NCBI RefSeq assembly: GCF_026241195.1
Contig: NZ_JAPFQO010000013.1
Span: forward strand, 62,001 to 126,000
Direction of reading: 5' to 3'
Length of the DNA: 64,000 bases
From: Pontibacter anaerobius
GTDB taxonomy: Bacteria > Bacteroidota > Bacteroidia > Cytophagales > Hymenobacteraceae
Position numbers and translations under genes: made by a program. The notes beneath the pieces were generated by a model. It made no database searches. It saw only the letters and a list, made by a program, of their open reading frames with translations, and was not told where the DNA came from. The first letter of the stretch is position 1; the number at the start of each line of letters is the position of its first letter. Positions 53,098-62,443 of this stretch are shown here, in pieces.

Positions 53098-54219
53098 TTA
53101 CAAAAGTATAAACCGTTTACCCGGTAGCGCTTTTATCATTCCTTTAAATTCGAGCCCTAAAAGTACCGAGGCTAAGAGGCTTACCGGTACCTGAGACTTC
53201 CAGCTTAAGTTATCCATGTGCTCCTCGCGGCTCTGTTGCAGCACCTGCAGTACCTTCATTTCGTCCTCATTAAACTCTGCAGGGTCAAAAGCAGGAGCGG
53301 AGGCTTTCTTTTTTTGAGCGGCTTCGTCCTCCAGATCCCAGTTCAGCAACTCCACCAGGTCCTGCACCGAGGTATAGGCTACGGCTTTCAGAGATTTGAT
53401 CAGGTGATTGGTGCCTTCCGACACCGGTGAGTTGATGTTTCCCGGTACGGCCATTACCTCCTTGTCGTAGCTGTGGGCGATGTCGGCGGTGATAAGGGTG
53501 CCGCTTTTCATGGCGGCTTCTACTACAATCGTGCAGTCGCTCATGCCGGCAATAATGCGGTTACGGGCCGGAAAACGCGGGGCATCGGGCTTCGTGCCGA
53601 AGGGGTTCTCGGTAAGCAGGCCACCTTGTAGCAGCATGCGCTCAGCATACTTGCGGTGTACGGCCGGGTAAACAATATCCGGACCGCTGGCCATCACGCC
53701 AATGGTAGGCAAGCCAGCCTGCAGGGCCGCCCGGTGCGCCACTACATCCACGCCATAGGCCAGCCCGCTCACGATCATCACATTAAAAGGCTTCAGGTCT
53801 TCAATGATTCGTTCCGTAACGGTTTGGCCATACGTGGTTATCTGCCTAGTGCCTACCATGCTGACGATACGGCGCTGGTTGAGGTCAGCATTCCCCCTGA
53901 AGTATAAAAGTGTCGGGGCATCCGGAATCTGCTTCAGCCGGTTCGGGAATTTGGGCGAAGTATAAAACAGCAGCTGCACCTCCAACTCATCGGCACGTTT
54001 TACCCACTCCTCGGCCTGCACTAAGGTGCTTCGGGAGTTTTCTCTTATGTTCTGTATCAGCTTCGGGCCAACGCCCGGGATCTTTAGCAGCTTCCCCGGA
54101 GGCGCCTCAAAAACAGCTTTAGGTGAGCCGCAGTAACTTACCAGAAGGCGCGTGAGTTGCGCGCCCACGCCGGGCATGCGGGTGATGGCAACTTCGTAGA
54201 TATTCTGTTCTTCTACCAT
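53098..54219 (-). CDS. dprA: DNA-processing protein DprA
   Basis: RecA/SSB-interacting protein that guards incoming single-stranded DNA in natural transformation. A 373-residue protein with an N-terminal helix-hairpin-helix-like region (GVGPKLIQNI), the extended Rossmann core (MVGTRQITTYG, VSGLAYGVDVVAHRAAL, RFPARNRIIAG, SGTLITADIA) and a C-terminal winged-helix domain. Its presence makes natural competence possible, though dprA is also found in non-competent bacteria. Confidence 0.95.
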   Translation of the reverse strand: MVEEQNIYEVAITRMPGVGAQLTRLLVSYCGSPKAVFEAPPGKLLKIPGVGPKLIQNIRENSRSTLVQAEEWVKRADELEVQLLFYTSPKFPNRLKQIPDAPTLLYFRGNADLNQRRIVSMVGTRQITTYGQTVTERIIEDLKPFNVMIVSGLAYGVDVVAHRAALQAGLPTIGVMASGPDIVYPAVHRKYAERMLLQGGLLTENPFGTKPDAPRFPARNRIIAGMSDCTIVVEAAMKSGTLITADIAHSYDKEVMAVPGNINSPVSEGTNHLIKSLKAVAYTSVQDLVELLNWDLEDEAAQKKKASAPAFDPAEFNEDEMKVLQVLQQSREEHMDNLSWKSQVPVSLLASVLLGLEFKGMIKALPGKRFILL

Positions 54220-54240
54220 AGGTAAAGAACTACGCAGCTT

Positions 54241-54612
54241 TTAGGCTTTAGTGTTCAATTGGTCTTTGATGCCCTGCAAAAATGCCTTCACCTTCTCCAA
54301 AGATTCCACAATTTCCATTTTGTCCTTGGCCTGCACCGGCTTGTTTTTCATCACCTCGCGGGCGCCCTGTATCGTATAGCCGCGCTCCTTCACCAGGTGG
54401 TACACTGTGCGCAGTGTCTCTATGTCTTTTTGAGTATACTGGCGGTTGCCTTTCTTGTTTTTTTTGGGCTTGAGTTGCTCAAATTCCGTTTCCCAAAAGC
54501 GGATAAGCGAAGGGGCTACGTCGAACATGGCGGCTACCTCGCCGATGGTATAATACTGCTTCTCTATCTCTTTTTCCTTGTATGGCATAATCCTGTATGG
54601 TTTATCGGGCAA
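54241..54612 (-). CDS. MerR family transcriptional regulator
   Basis: A 123-residue protein with MerR-type winged helix: YYTIGEVAAMFDVAPSLIRFWETEF, then LKPKKNKKGNRQYTQKDIE and a coiled-coil end. No cysteine-rich effector site, so the signal is unknown. It lies 21 bp upstream of dprA on the same strand and divergent from alaS. Confidence 0.88.
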   Translation of the reverse strand: MPDKPYRIMPYKEKEIEKQYYTIGEVAAMFDVAPSLIRFWETEFEQLKPKKNKKGNRQYTQKDIETLRTVYHLVKERGYTIQGAREVMKNKPVQAKDKMEIVESLEKVKAFLQGIKDQLNTKA

Positions 54613-54789
54613 AGCGGGCGTAATTTTTGTGCAATAGTTCCTGATTACAGCTAAATATACTACTTTTGCCAGTAATGTGCTTGTTGAAAGGCGATTTTAA
54701 AGAGGCCTTACCGTTTGGCAAAAATTAGATATTTTTCGCTCTTAAACAACAAGTATAGCACTTAGTATCTAAAGGCTTAACACTCATAC

Positions 54790-57429
54790 ATGAACTCAGC
54801 TGAAATTAGACAAAAGTTCCTGGATTTCTTCGCTTCCAAACAGCACCAGGTTGTGCCCTCTGCGCCCATCGTGGTGAAGGATGACCCTACTCTGATGTTT
54901 ATCAACTCGGGCATGGCGCCTTTCAAAGATTACTTTCTGGGCAACAAACCCGCACCCTATAAGCGTGTGGCCGATACGCAGAAGTGCCTCCGTGTGAGTG
55001 GCAAGCACAACGACTTGGAAGAGGTGGGCTACGATACCTACCACCACACCATGTTCGAGATGCTGGGTAACTGGTCGTTTGGCGATTACTTCAAGAAAGA
55101 AGCGCTGGAGTGGTCATGGGAGTTGCTGACGGAAGTATACAAACTATCGAAGGACAGGTTGTATGTGTCGGTGTTTGAGGGTGACAAGTCGGAGAACCTG
55201 CCAATGGACCAGGAAGCCTATAACATCTGGAAAACGATGATTGCAGAAGACCGGATCCTGATGGGCAATAAAAAGGATAACTTCTGGGAGATGGGCGACA
55301 CCGGTCCGTGCGGTCCCTGCTCTGAGATACACATAGACCTTCGTACTGATGAGGAGCGTGCGCAGGTGGACGGAAAAACACTGGTGAACGCAGACCACCC
55401 GCAGGTGGTGGAGATCTGGAACAACGTGTTCATGGAGTTCAACCGCCTGGCTGATGGCACACTGGTAAAACTGCCTGCGCAGCACGTAGATACAGGTATG
55501 GGCTTCGAGCGTTTATGTATGGCCATCCAGGGAAAACGCTCTAACTATGATACCGACGTTTTCCAGCCGCTGATCCAGTTCATTGCCAAAGAGGCAGGCT
55601 TGAAGTATGGCGAGGACGAGAAAACGGACGTTGCCATCCGCGTCATCGCCGACCACATTCGCGCTATTTCTTTTACCATTGCCGACGGGCAGCTGCCATC
55701 CAATAATAAGGCCGGTTATGTGATCCGTCGTATTCTGCGCCGTGCAGTACGCTACGGGTTTACTTTCCTGGATTTCAAGAAGCCTTTCCTGTACAAACTG
55801 ACGGAGGTTTTGGCGGAGCAGACGTCGCATGTGTTCCCGGAGTTGAAACAGCAGTTGGGTTTTGTGCAGCGCGTGATCGAGGAAGAGGAGAATGCGTTCC
55901 TGCGTACACTGGAGAACGGTCTGAAGCGGCTGGATGCGCTGGAGGATACCTTCAAGCAGAATAATAATACCATCGATGGCAAAACCGCTTTCGAACTATA
56001 CGATACCTTCGGCTTTCCGCTGGACCTGACCGCTTTGATTGCCCGAGAGAAAGGGTTAAAAGTAGATGAAGCAGGTTTTGGCAAGGAGATGGAGCAGCAG
56101 AAGAACCGCTCCCGCAACGCCTCTGCCACCGAGCAGTCTGACTGGGTTATACTCCAGCCGGACGTGGTGAATGAGTTCATCGGGTACGATTGCGACATAA
56201 CTGACGCTCATATTGTGCGTTATCGCCAGGTAAAAGCCAAGAACAAGAGCGAGTATCATATTGTGCTTGATAAAACACCTTTCTATGCTGAGAGCGGCGG
56301 ACAGGTGGGTGATGTTGGTTACCTTGTTGCGGATGCCGAGCGCGTAGAGGTGCTGGACACCAAGAAAGAGAACGATCTTATACTTCATATTACCACCAAA
56401 CTGCCACAGAACCTGGAGGCCGGCTTTAAGGCGGAAATTGATGCGGAGCGCCGCAGCATGATCCGTAAGAACCACTCGGCTACGCACTTACTGCACGCTG
56501 CTTTACGAAAAGTGTTAGGCGACCATGTGCAGCAGCGCGGCTCTCTGGTGAACGAGAAGATCCTCCGTTTCGATTTCTCGCACTTTGCCAAGGTGGAAGA
56601 TGCCGAACTTCGCCAGATTGAGCATATCGTGAACGAGCGGGTGCGCCAGGCCATACCTTTGGATGAGCGTCGTAACGTGCCGATTGATGAAGCTAAAGAA
56701 ATGGGAGCAACGGCCTTGTTCGGTGAGAAGTATGGCGACTTTGTACGCGTTATCACCTTTGGCAGCGATTATTCTGTGGAGCTTTGCGGCGGCACGCACG
56801 TGCACAACACGGGCAACATTGGTTACTTCAAGATCATTTCCGAAAGCTCTGTAGCTGCCGGCGTGCGTCGTATTGAGGCTATAACAGCCACTGCCGCTGA
56901 AGAGTACATGCAGCAGCAACTGAATGAACTAAATGCGGTGCGCGAGGTGCTGAACACCCAGAGCAACGTATCTGGGCCTGTACAGAAGATGCAGGATGAC
57001 CTGAAGGCCATGCAGAAGCAGTTGGAATCTTTCGAGCTGAAGCAACTGAGCAGCCTGAAAGACACGCTGGCGCAGAAAGCACTCCAATTGGATGGCATCA
57101 ACCTGATTACCGAGCGCGTGGACCTGAGCTCTGCCGATTACCTGAAGAAGCTGGCTTTCGACATGCGCCAGGTGGTAGATAACCTCGTGCTTGTACTTGC
57201 CGCTGAGATTGATGGCAAACCCCAGATTGCGGTGATGCTGTCGGATAACCTGGTGCAGGACAAGAGCCTGAATGCTAGCCAAATGGTGCGCGAACTGGCC
57301 AAGGAGATTAAAGGCGGTGGCGGCGGCCAGCCGTTCTATGCCACGGCTGGCGGTAAAGATGTAAATGGCTTAGATGCCGTTCCTGCCAAAGCGGTTGACT
57401 TGGTGAAAACATTAATTAATAATCAATAA
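54790..57429 (+). CDS. alaS: Alanyl-tRNA synthetase
   Basis: An 879-residue class II synthetase with all domains: catalytic (FINSGMAPFKD, HHTMFEMLGNWSFGDYF), tRNA recognition, the editing domain (NHSATHLLHAAL and CGGTH, zinc site) and the C-terminal C-Ala part with the GGGGGQPFYATAGG motif. It is in a strongly coding, motif-normal region and is separated from gatB by 81 bp. Confidence 0.98.
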   Translation: MNSAEIRQKFLDFFASKQHQVVPSAPIVVKDDPTLMFINSGMAPFKDYFLGNKPAPYKRVADTQKCLRVSGKHNDLEEVGYDTYHHTMFEMLGNWSFGDYFKKEALEWSWELLTEVYKLSKDRLYVSVFEGDKSENLPMDQEAYNIWKTMIAEDRILMGNKKDNFWEMGDTGPCGPCSEIHIDLRTDEERAQVDGKTLVNADHPQVVEIWNNVFMEFNRLADGTLVKLPAQHVDTGMGFERLCMAIQGKRSNYDTDVFQPLIQFIAKEAGLKYGEDEKTDVAIRVIADHIRAISFTIADGQLPSNNKAGYVIRRILRRAVRYGFTFLDFKKPFLYKLTEVLAEQTSHVFPELKQQLGFVQRVIEEEENAFLRTLENGLKRLDALEDTFKQNNNTIDGKTAFELYDTFGFPLDLTALIAREKGLKVDEAGFGKEMEQQKNRSRNASATEQSDWVILQPDVVNEFIGYDCDITDAHIVRYRQVKAKNKSEYHIVLDKTPFYAESGGQVGDVGYLVADAERVEVLDTKKENDLILHITTKLPQNLEAGFKAEIDAERRSMIRKNHSATHLLHAALRKVLGDHVQQRGSLVNEKILRFDFSHFAKVEDAELRQIEHIVNERVRQAIPLDERRNVPIDEAKEMGATALFGEKYGDFVRVITFGSDYSVELCGGTHVHNTGNIGYFKIISESSVAAGVRRIEAITATAAEEYMQQQLNELNAVREVLNTQSNVSGPVQKMQDDLKAMQKQLESFELKQLSSLKDTLAQKALQLDGINLITERVDLSSADYLKKLAFDMRQVVDNLVLVLAAEIDGKPQIAVMLSDNLVQDKSLNASQMVRELAKEIKGGGGGQPFYATAGGKDVNGLDAVPAKAVDLVKTLINNQ

Positions 57430-57510
57430 TGATTAATTAATAATAAGGTATGGTTAGTGGGTTCGGTGATCCTATCACTCATTAATCATTTCTCATTACT
57501 CATTAAACAA

Positions 57511-58968
57511 ATGGATAAAGCGATAAGAGATAAATATCAAGCCATTATTGGTTTAGAGGTGCACGCACAGTTGCTGACTAACAGCAAAGCTTACTCGTCA
57601 GACTCAACAGAGTATGGCATGCTACCGAACACTAACCTGAGCGAGATAACACTGGGCCACCCGGGTACTTTGCCGCGCGTGAATAAGCGCGTGGTCGAGA
57701 TGGCCGTTAAAATGGGTTTGGCCACTAACTGCCAGATCACGAAGTATAACGTGTATGCCCGTAAAAATTATTTTTATCCTGACCTTCCGAAAGGTTACCA
57801 GATCACACAGGACAAAACCCCGATCTGTACCCACGGCCATCTCTTGATTAAAGACGCAGCCGGTGAGGAGAAAAAAATTGGCATCACGCGCATCCACATG
57901 GAGGAAGACGCCGGTAAATCCATGCACTTACCGGGCGAGGTAGAAACGCTGGTAGACTTTAACCGTGCAGGCGTGCCGCTGATCGAGATCGTATCGGAAC
58001 CGGATATCCGCGATTCCGAGGAAGCCTATAACTACCTGATCGAGATCAAGCGCCTGGTGCGTTACCTAGATATCTGCGACGGCAACATGGAGGAAGGCTC
58101 GCTTCGTTGCGATGCCAACATCTCGGTGATGCTGAAGGACTCGCCGCTTTGGGGAACCAAGGTGGAGGTGAAGAACATGAACTCCTTCCGCAACGTGCAG
58201 CGCGCCATTGAGCACGAGATAGAGCGCCAGATCATGGTGCTAGAGAATGGGGGTAAGGTAGACGGTGAGACACGTAACTTCGATGCCAACATGGGCTCTA
58301 CCACGGCCATGCGCTCCAAAGAGACGCTGAACGATTACCGCTACTTCCCGGAGCCGGACCTTCCACCGCTTGTTATTGAGCAAGAGTGGCTGAACGACGT
58401 GAAGGCAGCCATGCCAAGCCTGCCGCAGGAGCTGTACAAGCGCTTTGTAAATGAATTTGGCCTGCCAGAGTACGATGCTGCCGTACTGACCGACGCCAAA
58501 GAGATCGCTTTATACTTTGAGCAGCTGTTACAGCACACCAAAAACTACAAGGCTGCCTCTAACTGGGTAATGGGCCCTGTAAAGTCATACCTGAACGAGC
58601 TGCAGCTGCACATCAAGGACTTCCCGCTGAAGCCGGAACAAATCGCGCAGCTGATCGCTTTAGTAGATGAAAATAAGGTAAGTCACTCGGTAGCGGCTAA
58701 GAAGGTATTCCCGTACATGCTGGAGCATCCGGAGTATAGTGCACAGCGCGTGGCCGAGGAGCAGAACCTGCTGCAGGAATCCAATTCTGACGAACTGGCA
58801 CAGATTGTGCAGCAAGTGCTGTCCGAGAATCCTGCCAAAGTGGAGGAATACAAAGCCGGCAAACAGTCGCTGATTGGTATGTTTATGGGCGAGATCATGA
58901 AAAAGACAAAGGGAAAGGCCGACCCTAAAGTGACAAACCAATTGCTTAGAGAGAAACTAAACGCATAA
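57511..58968 (+). CDS. gatB: Aspartyl/glutamyl-tRNA amidotransferase subunit B
   Basis: A 485-residue GatB with the signature AQLLTNSKAYS, DLPKGYQITQ, NRAGVPLIEIVSEPD and the C-terminal YqeY-like part. It transamidates mis-charged Glu-tRNA(Gln) (and Asp-tRNA(Asn)). Start at 57511 (MDKAIRDKY). A GTG at 57457 would add 18 residues without match. gatA and gatC are not in the window. Confidence 0.97.
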   Translation: MDKAIRDKYQAIIGLEVHAQLLTNSKAYSSDSTEYGMLPNTNLSEITLGHPGTLPRVNKRVVEMAVKMGLATNCQITKYNVYARKNYFYPDLPKGYQITQDKTPICTHGHLLIKDAAGEEKKIGITRIHMEEDAGKSMHLPGEVETLVDFNRAGVPLIEIVSEPDIRDSEEAYNYLIEIKRLVRYLDICDGNMEEGSLRCDANISVMLKDSPLWGTKVEVKNMNSFRNVQRAIEHEIERQIMVLENGGKVDGETRNFDANMGSTTAMRSKETLNDYRYFPEPDLPPLVIEQEWLNDVKAAMPSLPQELYKRFVNEFGLPEYDAAVLTDAKEIALYFEQLLQHTKNYKAASNWVMGPVKSYLNELQLHIKDFPLKPEQIAQLIALVDENKVSHSVAAKKVFPYMLEHPEYSAQRVAEEQNLLQESNSDELAQIVQQVLSENPAKVEEYKAGKQSLIGMFMGEIMKKTKGKADPKVTNQLLREKLNA

Positions 58969-58978
58969 ATCGCTAACT

Positions 58979-60100
58979 ATGAAGTTAAAAAACATGTTGG
59001 TGGTAGCTTCGGCTGCTGCCATACTTGCAAGCTGCCAGGGAAACAAGTCAGCCACCAACGGAGAAGACAACTATACCATCCAGGGCAAGCTGAGCAACGC
59101 CACACCCGGACAGATTTACCTTTTTGAATTGGGTAAGCAAAGCTTTGAGCCAAGAGATACTGCTGAGTTGAGCAACGAGGGTACCTTTACGTTCTCCGGA
59201 AAGATTGAGGAGCCAACTTTCTATCGTATCGGCCTGGACCAGCAGAACGGTATGATGCTGGTTGTGGAAGAAGGTAAAATAGAAGTGGAAGCCGATGCAA
59301 AGGATATGAACGGGACGGCAAAGGTGGAAGGTTCGGAAGAGTCTAAACTGTTTCTGGAACTGAATAAGCTGGTAAATGATACCCGACAGCAACAGGTTGA
59401 GTTGGAGCAAGCTTTTGCAAAGGCGATGCAGGAAGGAAATCAGGCTGAAGGGGAGCGCCTCCGTGGTGAATACTTCAAGCTGCAGGACCAGATCAAGGAT
59501 TTTATTGCACAGCACCCAAAGTCTGTTGTGTCTGCTTTTGGTACGGCCAGCCTGGTTGACCCGGTTAATGATTTTGCTTTTGCCGATAGTATGGCTTCGC
59601 TGTACAACCAGCACATCCCGAACTCAAAGTATACGGCTATGGTGAACGAGCGCCTGCAGCCGCACCGCAGCACAGCTATTGGCCAGGCTGCCCCTGAAAT
59701 CACGCTTCCTACACCGGATGGGGGAATAAAGTCGCTTTCGTCGCTTCGCGGGAAGTATGTACTGATCGATTTCTGGGCTAGCTGGTGCGGGCCATGCCGT
59801 AAAGAGAATCCAAATGTGGTGAAGATGTACAACAGGCTGAAAGACCAGGGCAAAGGCTTTGAAATATTCGGTGTGTCGCTGGACCAGTCGGAGGAGAAGT
59901 GGCTTGCTGCCATTGAGAAGGACAAGCTTACCTGGCCACAGGTTTCTGACCTGAAAGGATGGGAAAGCAGCGCGGCGCAGCTTTATAACGTAACGGCTAT
60001 TCCGCAAACAGTGCTGCTTGATCCGGAGGGAAAAATTGTTGCCAAAGGATTGAGAGGAGAGGAGTTAGAGCAAAAGCTGGAATCACTTCTGAAAGAGTAG
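58979..60100 (+). CDS. TlpA-like thioredoxin lipoprotein with DUF4369 domain
   Basis: A 373-residue lipoprotein (lipobox ILASC, Cys19). N-terminal DUF4369-like beta domain (about 30-125), a helical linker, then a TlpA/thioredoxin domain from about 230 with the active CxxC in WASWCGPCRKEN. A predicted periplasmic disulfide reductase or oxidase, likely serving cytochrome or exported-protein thiols. It begins 10 bp after gatB, so co-transcription is likely. Confidence 0.92.
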   Translation: MKLKNMLVVASAAAILASCQGNKSATNGEDNYTIQGKLSNATPGQIYLFELGKQSFEPRDTAELSNEGTFTFSGKIEEPTFYRIGLDQQNGMMLVVEEGKIEVEADAKDMNGTAKVEGSEESKLFLELNKLVNDTRQQQVELEQAFAKAMQEGNQAEGERLRGEYFKLQDQIKDFIAQHPKSVVSAFGTASLVDPVNDFAFADSMASLYNQHIPNSKYTAMVNERLQPHRSTAIGQAAPEITLPTPDGGIKSLSSLRGKYVLIDFWASWCGPCRKENPNVVKMYNRLKDQGKGFEIFGVSLDQSEEKWLAAIEKDKLTWPQVSDLKGWESSAAQLYNVTAIPQTVLLDPEGKIVAKGLRGEELEQKLESLLKE

Positions 60101-60109
60101 TTAAAAATT

Positions 60110-60168
60110 AAAGTATAAAAACAGCGCGGCCTTCCATACTTTGGAAGGCCGCGCTGTTTTTATACTTT
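60110..60168. terminator. Bidirectional terminator with AAGTATA ends
   Basis: Perfect 27-bp stem: arms 60110-60136 and 60142-60168, five-base loop TACTT. The GC core is ACAGCGCGGCCTTCCA. The outer ends are AAAGTATAAAA and TTTTATACTTT, which supply T-runs in both directions and one copy of the dispersed heptamer each. It separates two convergent genes. Confidence 0.92.
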
Positions 60169-60202
60169 ACCTGATGATCTCAAAAGTTTAGCAAATCAAT
60201 CT

Positions 60203-60835
60203 TTATACTTTAAAGGTCTTCTGCAAGGCTCCCCAAAGCGATTTTTTGTGCTCCACGTTGTGCTCCAGCATACTCAGTGCGTGTGAGAAAACAACTGGCA
60301 CGCTGCCCACGGTCACCGGGTTGTAAAGCGTGAACTTCTCGTGTGGCAATGCTGTCTCGATACGGCTGGCAAAGCTGATGATGTAGTTTACCTGCAGTTC
60401 CTTCTGCAGTTCCTCAAACAAAGCCAGCTCTCCGGAAACATTGTTCACGTAAGCAACATCTTCAGGCTTAAGACCAATAGCGGACAGAATCTTCTGCAGG
60501 AACTGTAGCTGCGGTAGCTTCCCGAACTCGGCATCCGGTATGGTAACCAGTACCACCACGCCTTTCTGGTTCTGACCGATGATTTTGTACTTCTGATCCA
60601 TCGGTTCAGGCGCTGGCTTCGGAATCTTTGGAAGCTCATGCACGGCCTGTTTAGGTGCCTGCGGCGCTACCGTTGGTTCAGGTGCAGCTACCGTTGCCGG
60701 TGAAGTTGCATCTACTTCAGCGGGTGCAGGTTCAGCAGGTACAGGCGCAGCTATATCACCCTCTACTAAATAAACAGTTTCGGTGATGAAGGTTCTAAGG
60801 AACTCATTGCTGATATCTGCCTGTAATCCTGCCAT
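60203..60835 (-). CDS. Hypothetical protein with Pro/Ala linker; HolD/UDG-like C-terminal pattern
   Basis: A 210-residue protein. Short helical N-terminus (1-25), Pro/Ala/Val-rich low-complexity linker (about 28-80) and a folded C-terminal domain of about 125 residues (VVVLVTIPDAEF, FLQKILSAIGLKPEDVAYVN, YIISFASRI, SALSMLEHNVEHKKSLWGALQ-like end). The sequence order (a helix with IGLKPEDV, then a strand with SFAS, then K-x-LWxxLQ) recalls uracil-glycosylase-fold proteins and the DNA polymerase III psi subunit. This is a visual comparison only. It lies 7 bp after the thioesterase gene. Confidence 0.6.
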   Translation of the reverse strand: MAGLQADISNEFLRTFITETVYLVEGDIAAPVPAEPAPAEVDATSPATVAAPEPTVAPQAPKQAVHELPKIPKPAPEPMDQKYKIIGQNQKGVVVLVTIPDAEFGKLPQLQFLQKILSAIGLKPEDVAYVNNVSGELALFEELQKELQVNYIISFASRIETALPHEKFTLYNPVTVGSVPVVFSHALSMLEHNVEHKKSLWGALQKTFKV

Positions 60836-60841
60836 GTATAC

Positions 60842-61375
60842 TTAAACTTGCGTATCGTCTTTAATATCGAAGATAGAGCGTAACTCGTTCGCCTCGCTCG
60901 GTTTCATGCGTCCGGCCAGTACCAGGCGCAGCTGTCGCCGACGCAAGGCTCCGTCATACAGTTTCACCTCATCCTCCGTCTCCGGGATCGCCTCCGGCAC
61001 ATCGATCGGGTTACCCAGTTGGTCTACGGCCACAAACGTGAAGAACGCCTGGTTAGACATTACCTTTTTACCGCTCGGGATATCCTCGGCGTACACTACA
61101 ATGTGCACCTCCATAGAAGAGTTAAAGGCACGGGTCACCTTGGCCTCCAGCGTTACCACGTTGCCCAGTTTTATACTTTCAGCAAAGGAAACATTGTCTA
61201 CGGAAGCCGTTACCACGATGCGGTTAGAGTGTTTTTGCGCCGCAATAGCCGACACAATGTCCATCCAGTGCATCATTTTGCCACCCATCAGGTTGTGCAG
61301 GGTGTTGGTGTCGTTTGGCAACACCAGCTCCGTCATGATAACGTATGAATCAGATACTTTTTTTTGTTTACGCAT
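60842..61375 (-). CDS. Acyl-CoA thioesterase (hotdog fold)
   Basis: A 177-residue hotdog protein of the YciA/BFIT-like group. Active region NTLHNLMGGKMMHWMD with the conserved Asp, and VDNVSFAESIKLGNVVTLEA. Start at 61375 (MRKQKKVSDS). A longer frame to 61531 has an unlikely N-terminus. It hydrolyses acyl-CoAs of unknown length. It is probably in one transcript with the unknown gene downstream. Confidence 0.9.
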   Translation of the reverse strand: MRKQKKVSDSYVIMTELVLPNDTNTLHNLMGGKMMHWMDIVSAIAAQKHSNRIVVTASVDNVSFAESIKLGNVVTLEAKVTRAFNSSMEVHIVVYAEDIPSGKKVMSNQAFFTFVAVDQLGNPIDVPEAIPETEDEVKLYDGALRRRQLRLVLAGRMKPSEANELRSIFDIKDDTQV

Positions 61376-61549
61376 TCCAGATCGTTGTAAGTTGAGGCAA
61401 AGATACGGCACCAGCTCCAAAGGATAAAATCTACTTCTCGCTTTAGCCACATGTAATATACTCAACAGGCGATAAAACAGGTGCAGAAAATGAAAGGCTC
61501 CTGCAGTTCGGTGCAGGTGCCATACTATCAAGCTTCAAAGCACAGGCAG

Positions 61550-62209
61550 CTAAGCACCGCCGCTCCAACCGGACTTACCCAGCAACGGCACAAACTTAAA
61601 ATTGCTGAATTCCTCTTTCGTAAACTCGTTATCTGCCACACGGGTAATGCGCAGCATTTTCTGTGTTTTCTCATCTCCCACGGGGATCACCAAAGTGCCA
61701 CCTATGTTTAACTGGCGCAGCAGCTCCTTCGGCACTACAGGCGCACCGGCCGTTACAATTATTTTATCATAGGGCGCATGGGCGGGTAAACCCATGGAGC
61801 CATCGCCGTGGAACGTATGAGGTTTTAGGCCATGCTTGCGGAAAAACAGGCGGGCTTTATCGTAAAGCGGTTTGTTGTACTCAATGGTATAGACGTGCTG
61901 CGTTAGTTGCAGGAGCACCGTGCATTGGTAGCCGGATCCGGTTCCGATCTCCAGCACCTTATCTGTTGGCTTGAGCTGCAGTAGTTCCGTTTGGAAAGCT
62001 ACCGTGTAAGGCTGTGAAATCGTTTGGCCTTCGCCGATCGGAAAAGCCTTATCCTGATAAGCCTGCTCCAGAAAAGCTTTGTCGAAGAAGTAATGACGCG
62101 GTACAGATTCGATGGCTGCCAGCACACTTTTATCGCGGATACCTTTATCGTGTAGCTGTTTTACCAAAGCCCGGCGCATGCCTTTGTGTCTGTACGAGTC
62201 TGTTTGCAT
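61550..62209 (-). CDS. pcm: Protein-L-isoaspartate O-methyltransferase
   Basis: SAM-dependent methylation of isoaspartyl residues for protein repair. A 219-residue protein with GEGQTISQPYTVAFQTELLQL, VLEIGTGSGYQCTVLLQL (motif I), and GTLVIPVGDE near the end. It lies upstream of the thioesterase by 174 bp and divergent from the riboflavin synthase. Confidence 0.96.
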   Translation of the reverse strand: MQTDSYRHKGMRRALVKQLHDKGIRDKSVLAAIESVPRHYFFDKAFLEQAYQDKAFPIGEGQTISQPYTVAFQTELLQLKPTDKVLEIGTGSGYQCTVLLQLTQHVYTIEYNKPLYDKARLFFRKHGLKPHTFHGDGSMGLPAHAPYDKIIVTAGAPVVPKELLRQLNIGGTLVIPVGDEKTQKMLRITRVADNEFTKEEFSNFKFVPLLGKSGWSGGA

Positions 62210-62443
62210 GGATTTCTACTGTAATGTTTTACTAAGCTGTACTACCTGTGTTAGAGGCAGGTTTGCGAAAATAAGCATCTAAGGCCAATAATTCCTGCTA
62301 AAAACCCTTTTTTGCGCGTTTTATTTTGGCTTTATACCAGCCAAATAAGGAATCGTGCTAAATTTGAATAAACTTTTCACCAGCTGCAGGATTTATACTT
62401 GCAGGTACTGGTTATACTTTAAAAGCATATCAAAGCACACGAC

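Noticed and set aside
54661..54668. TACTTTTG upstream of alaS as a Bacteroidota -7 element
   Set aside because: It matches TAnnTTTG, but the nearest TTTG upstream is about 31 bases away, too far for the usual spacing.
62210..62443. FMN riboswitch before riboflavin synthase
   Set aside because: I looked for the conserved core (AGGGGC and GGTG blocks) and did not find it.
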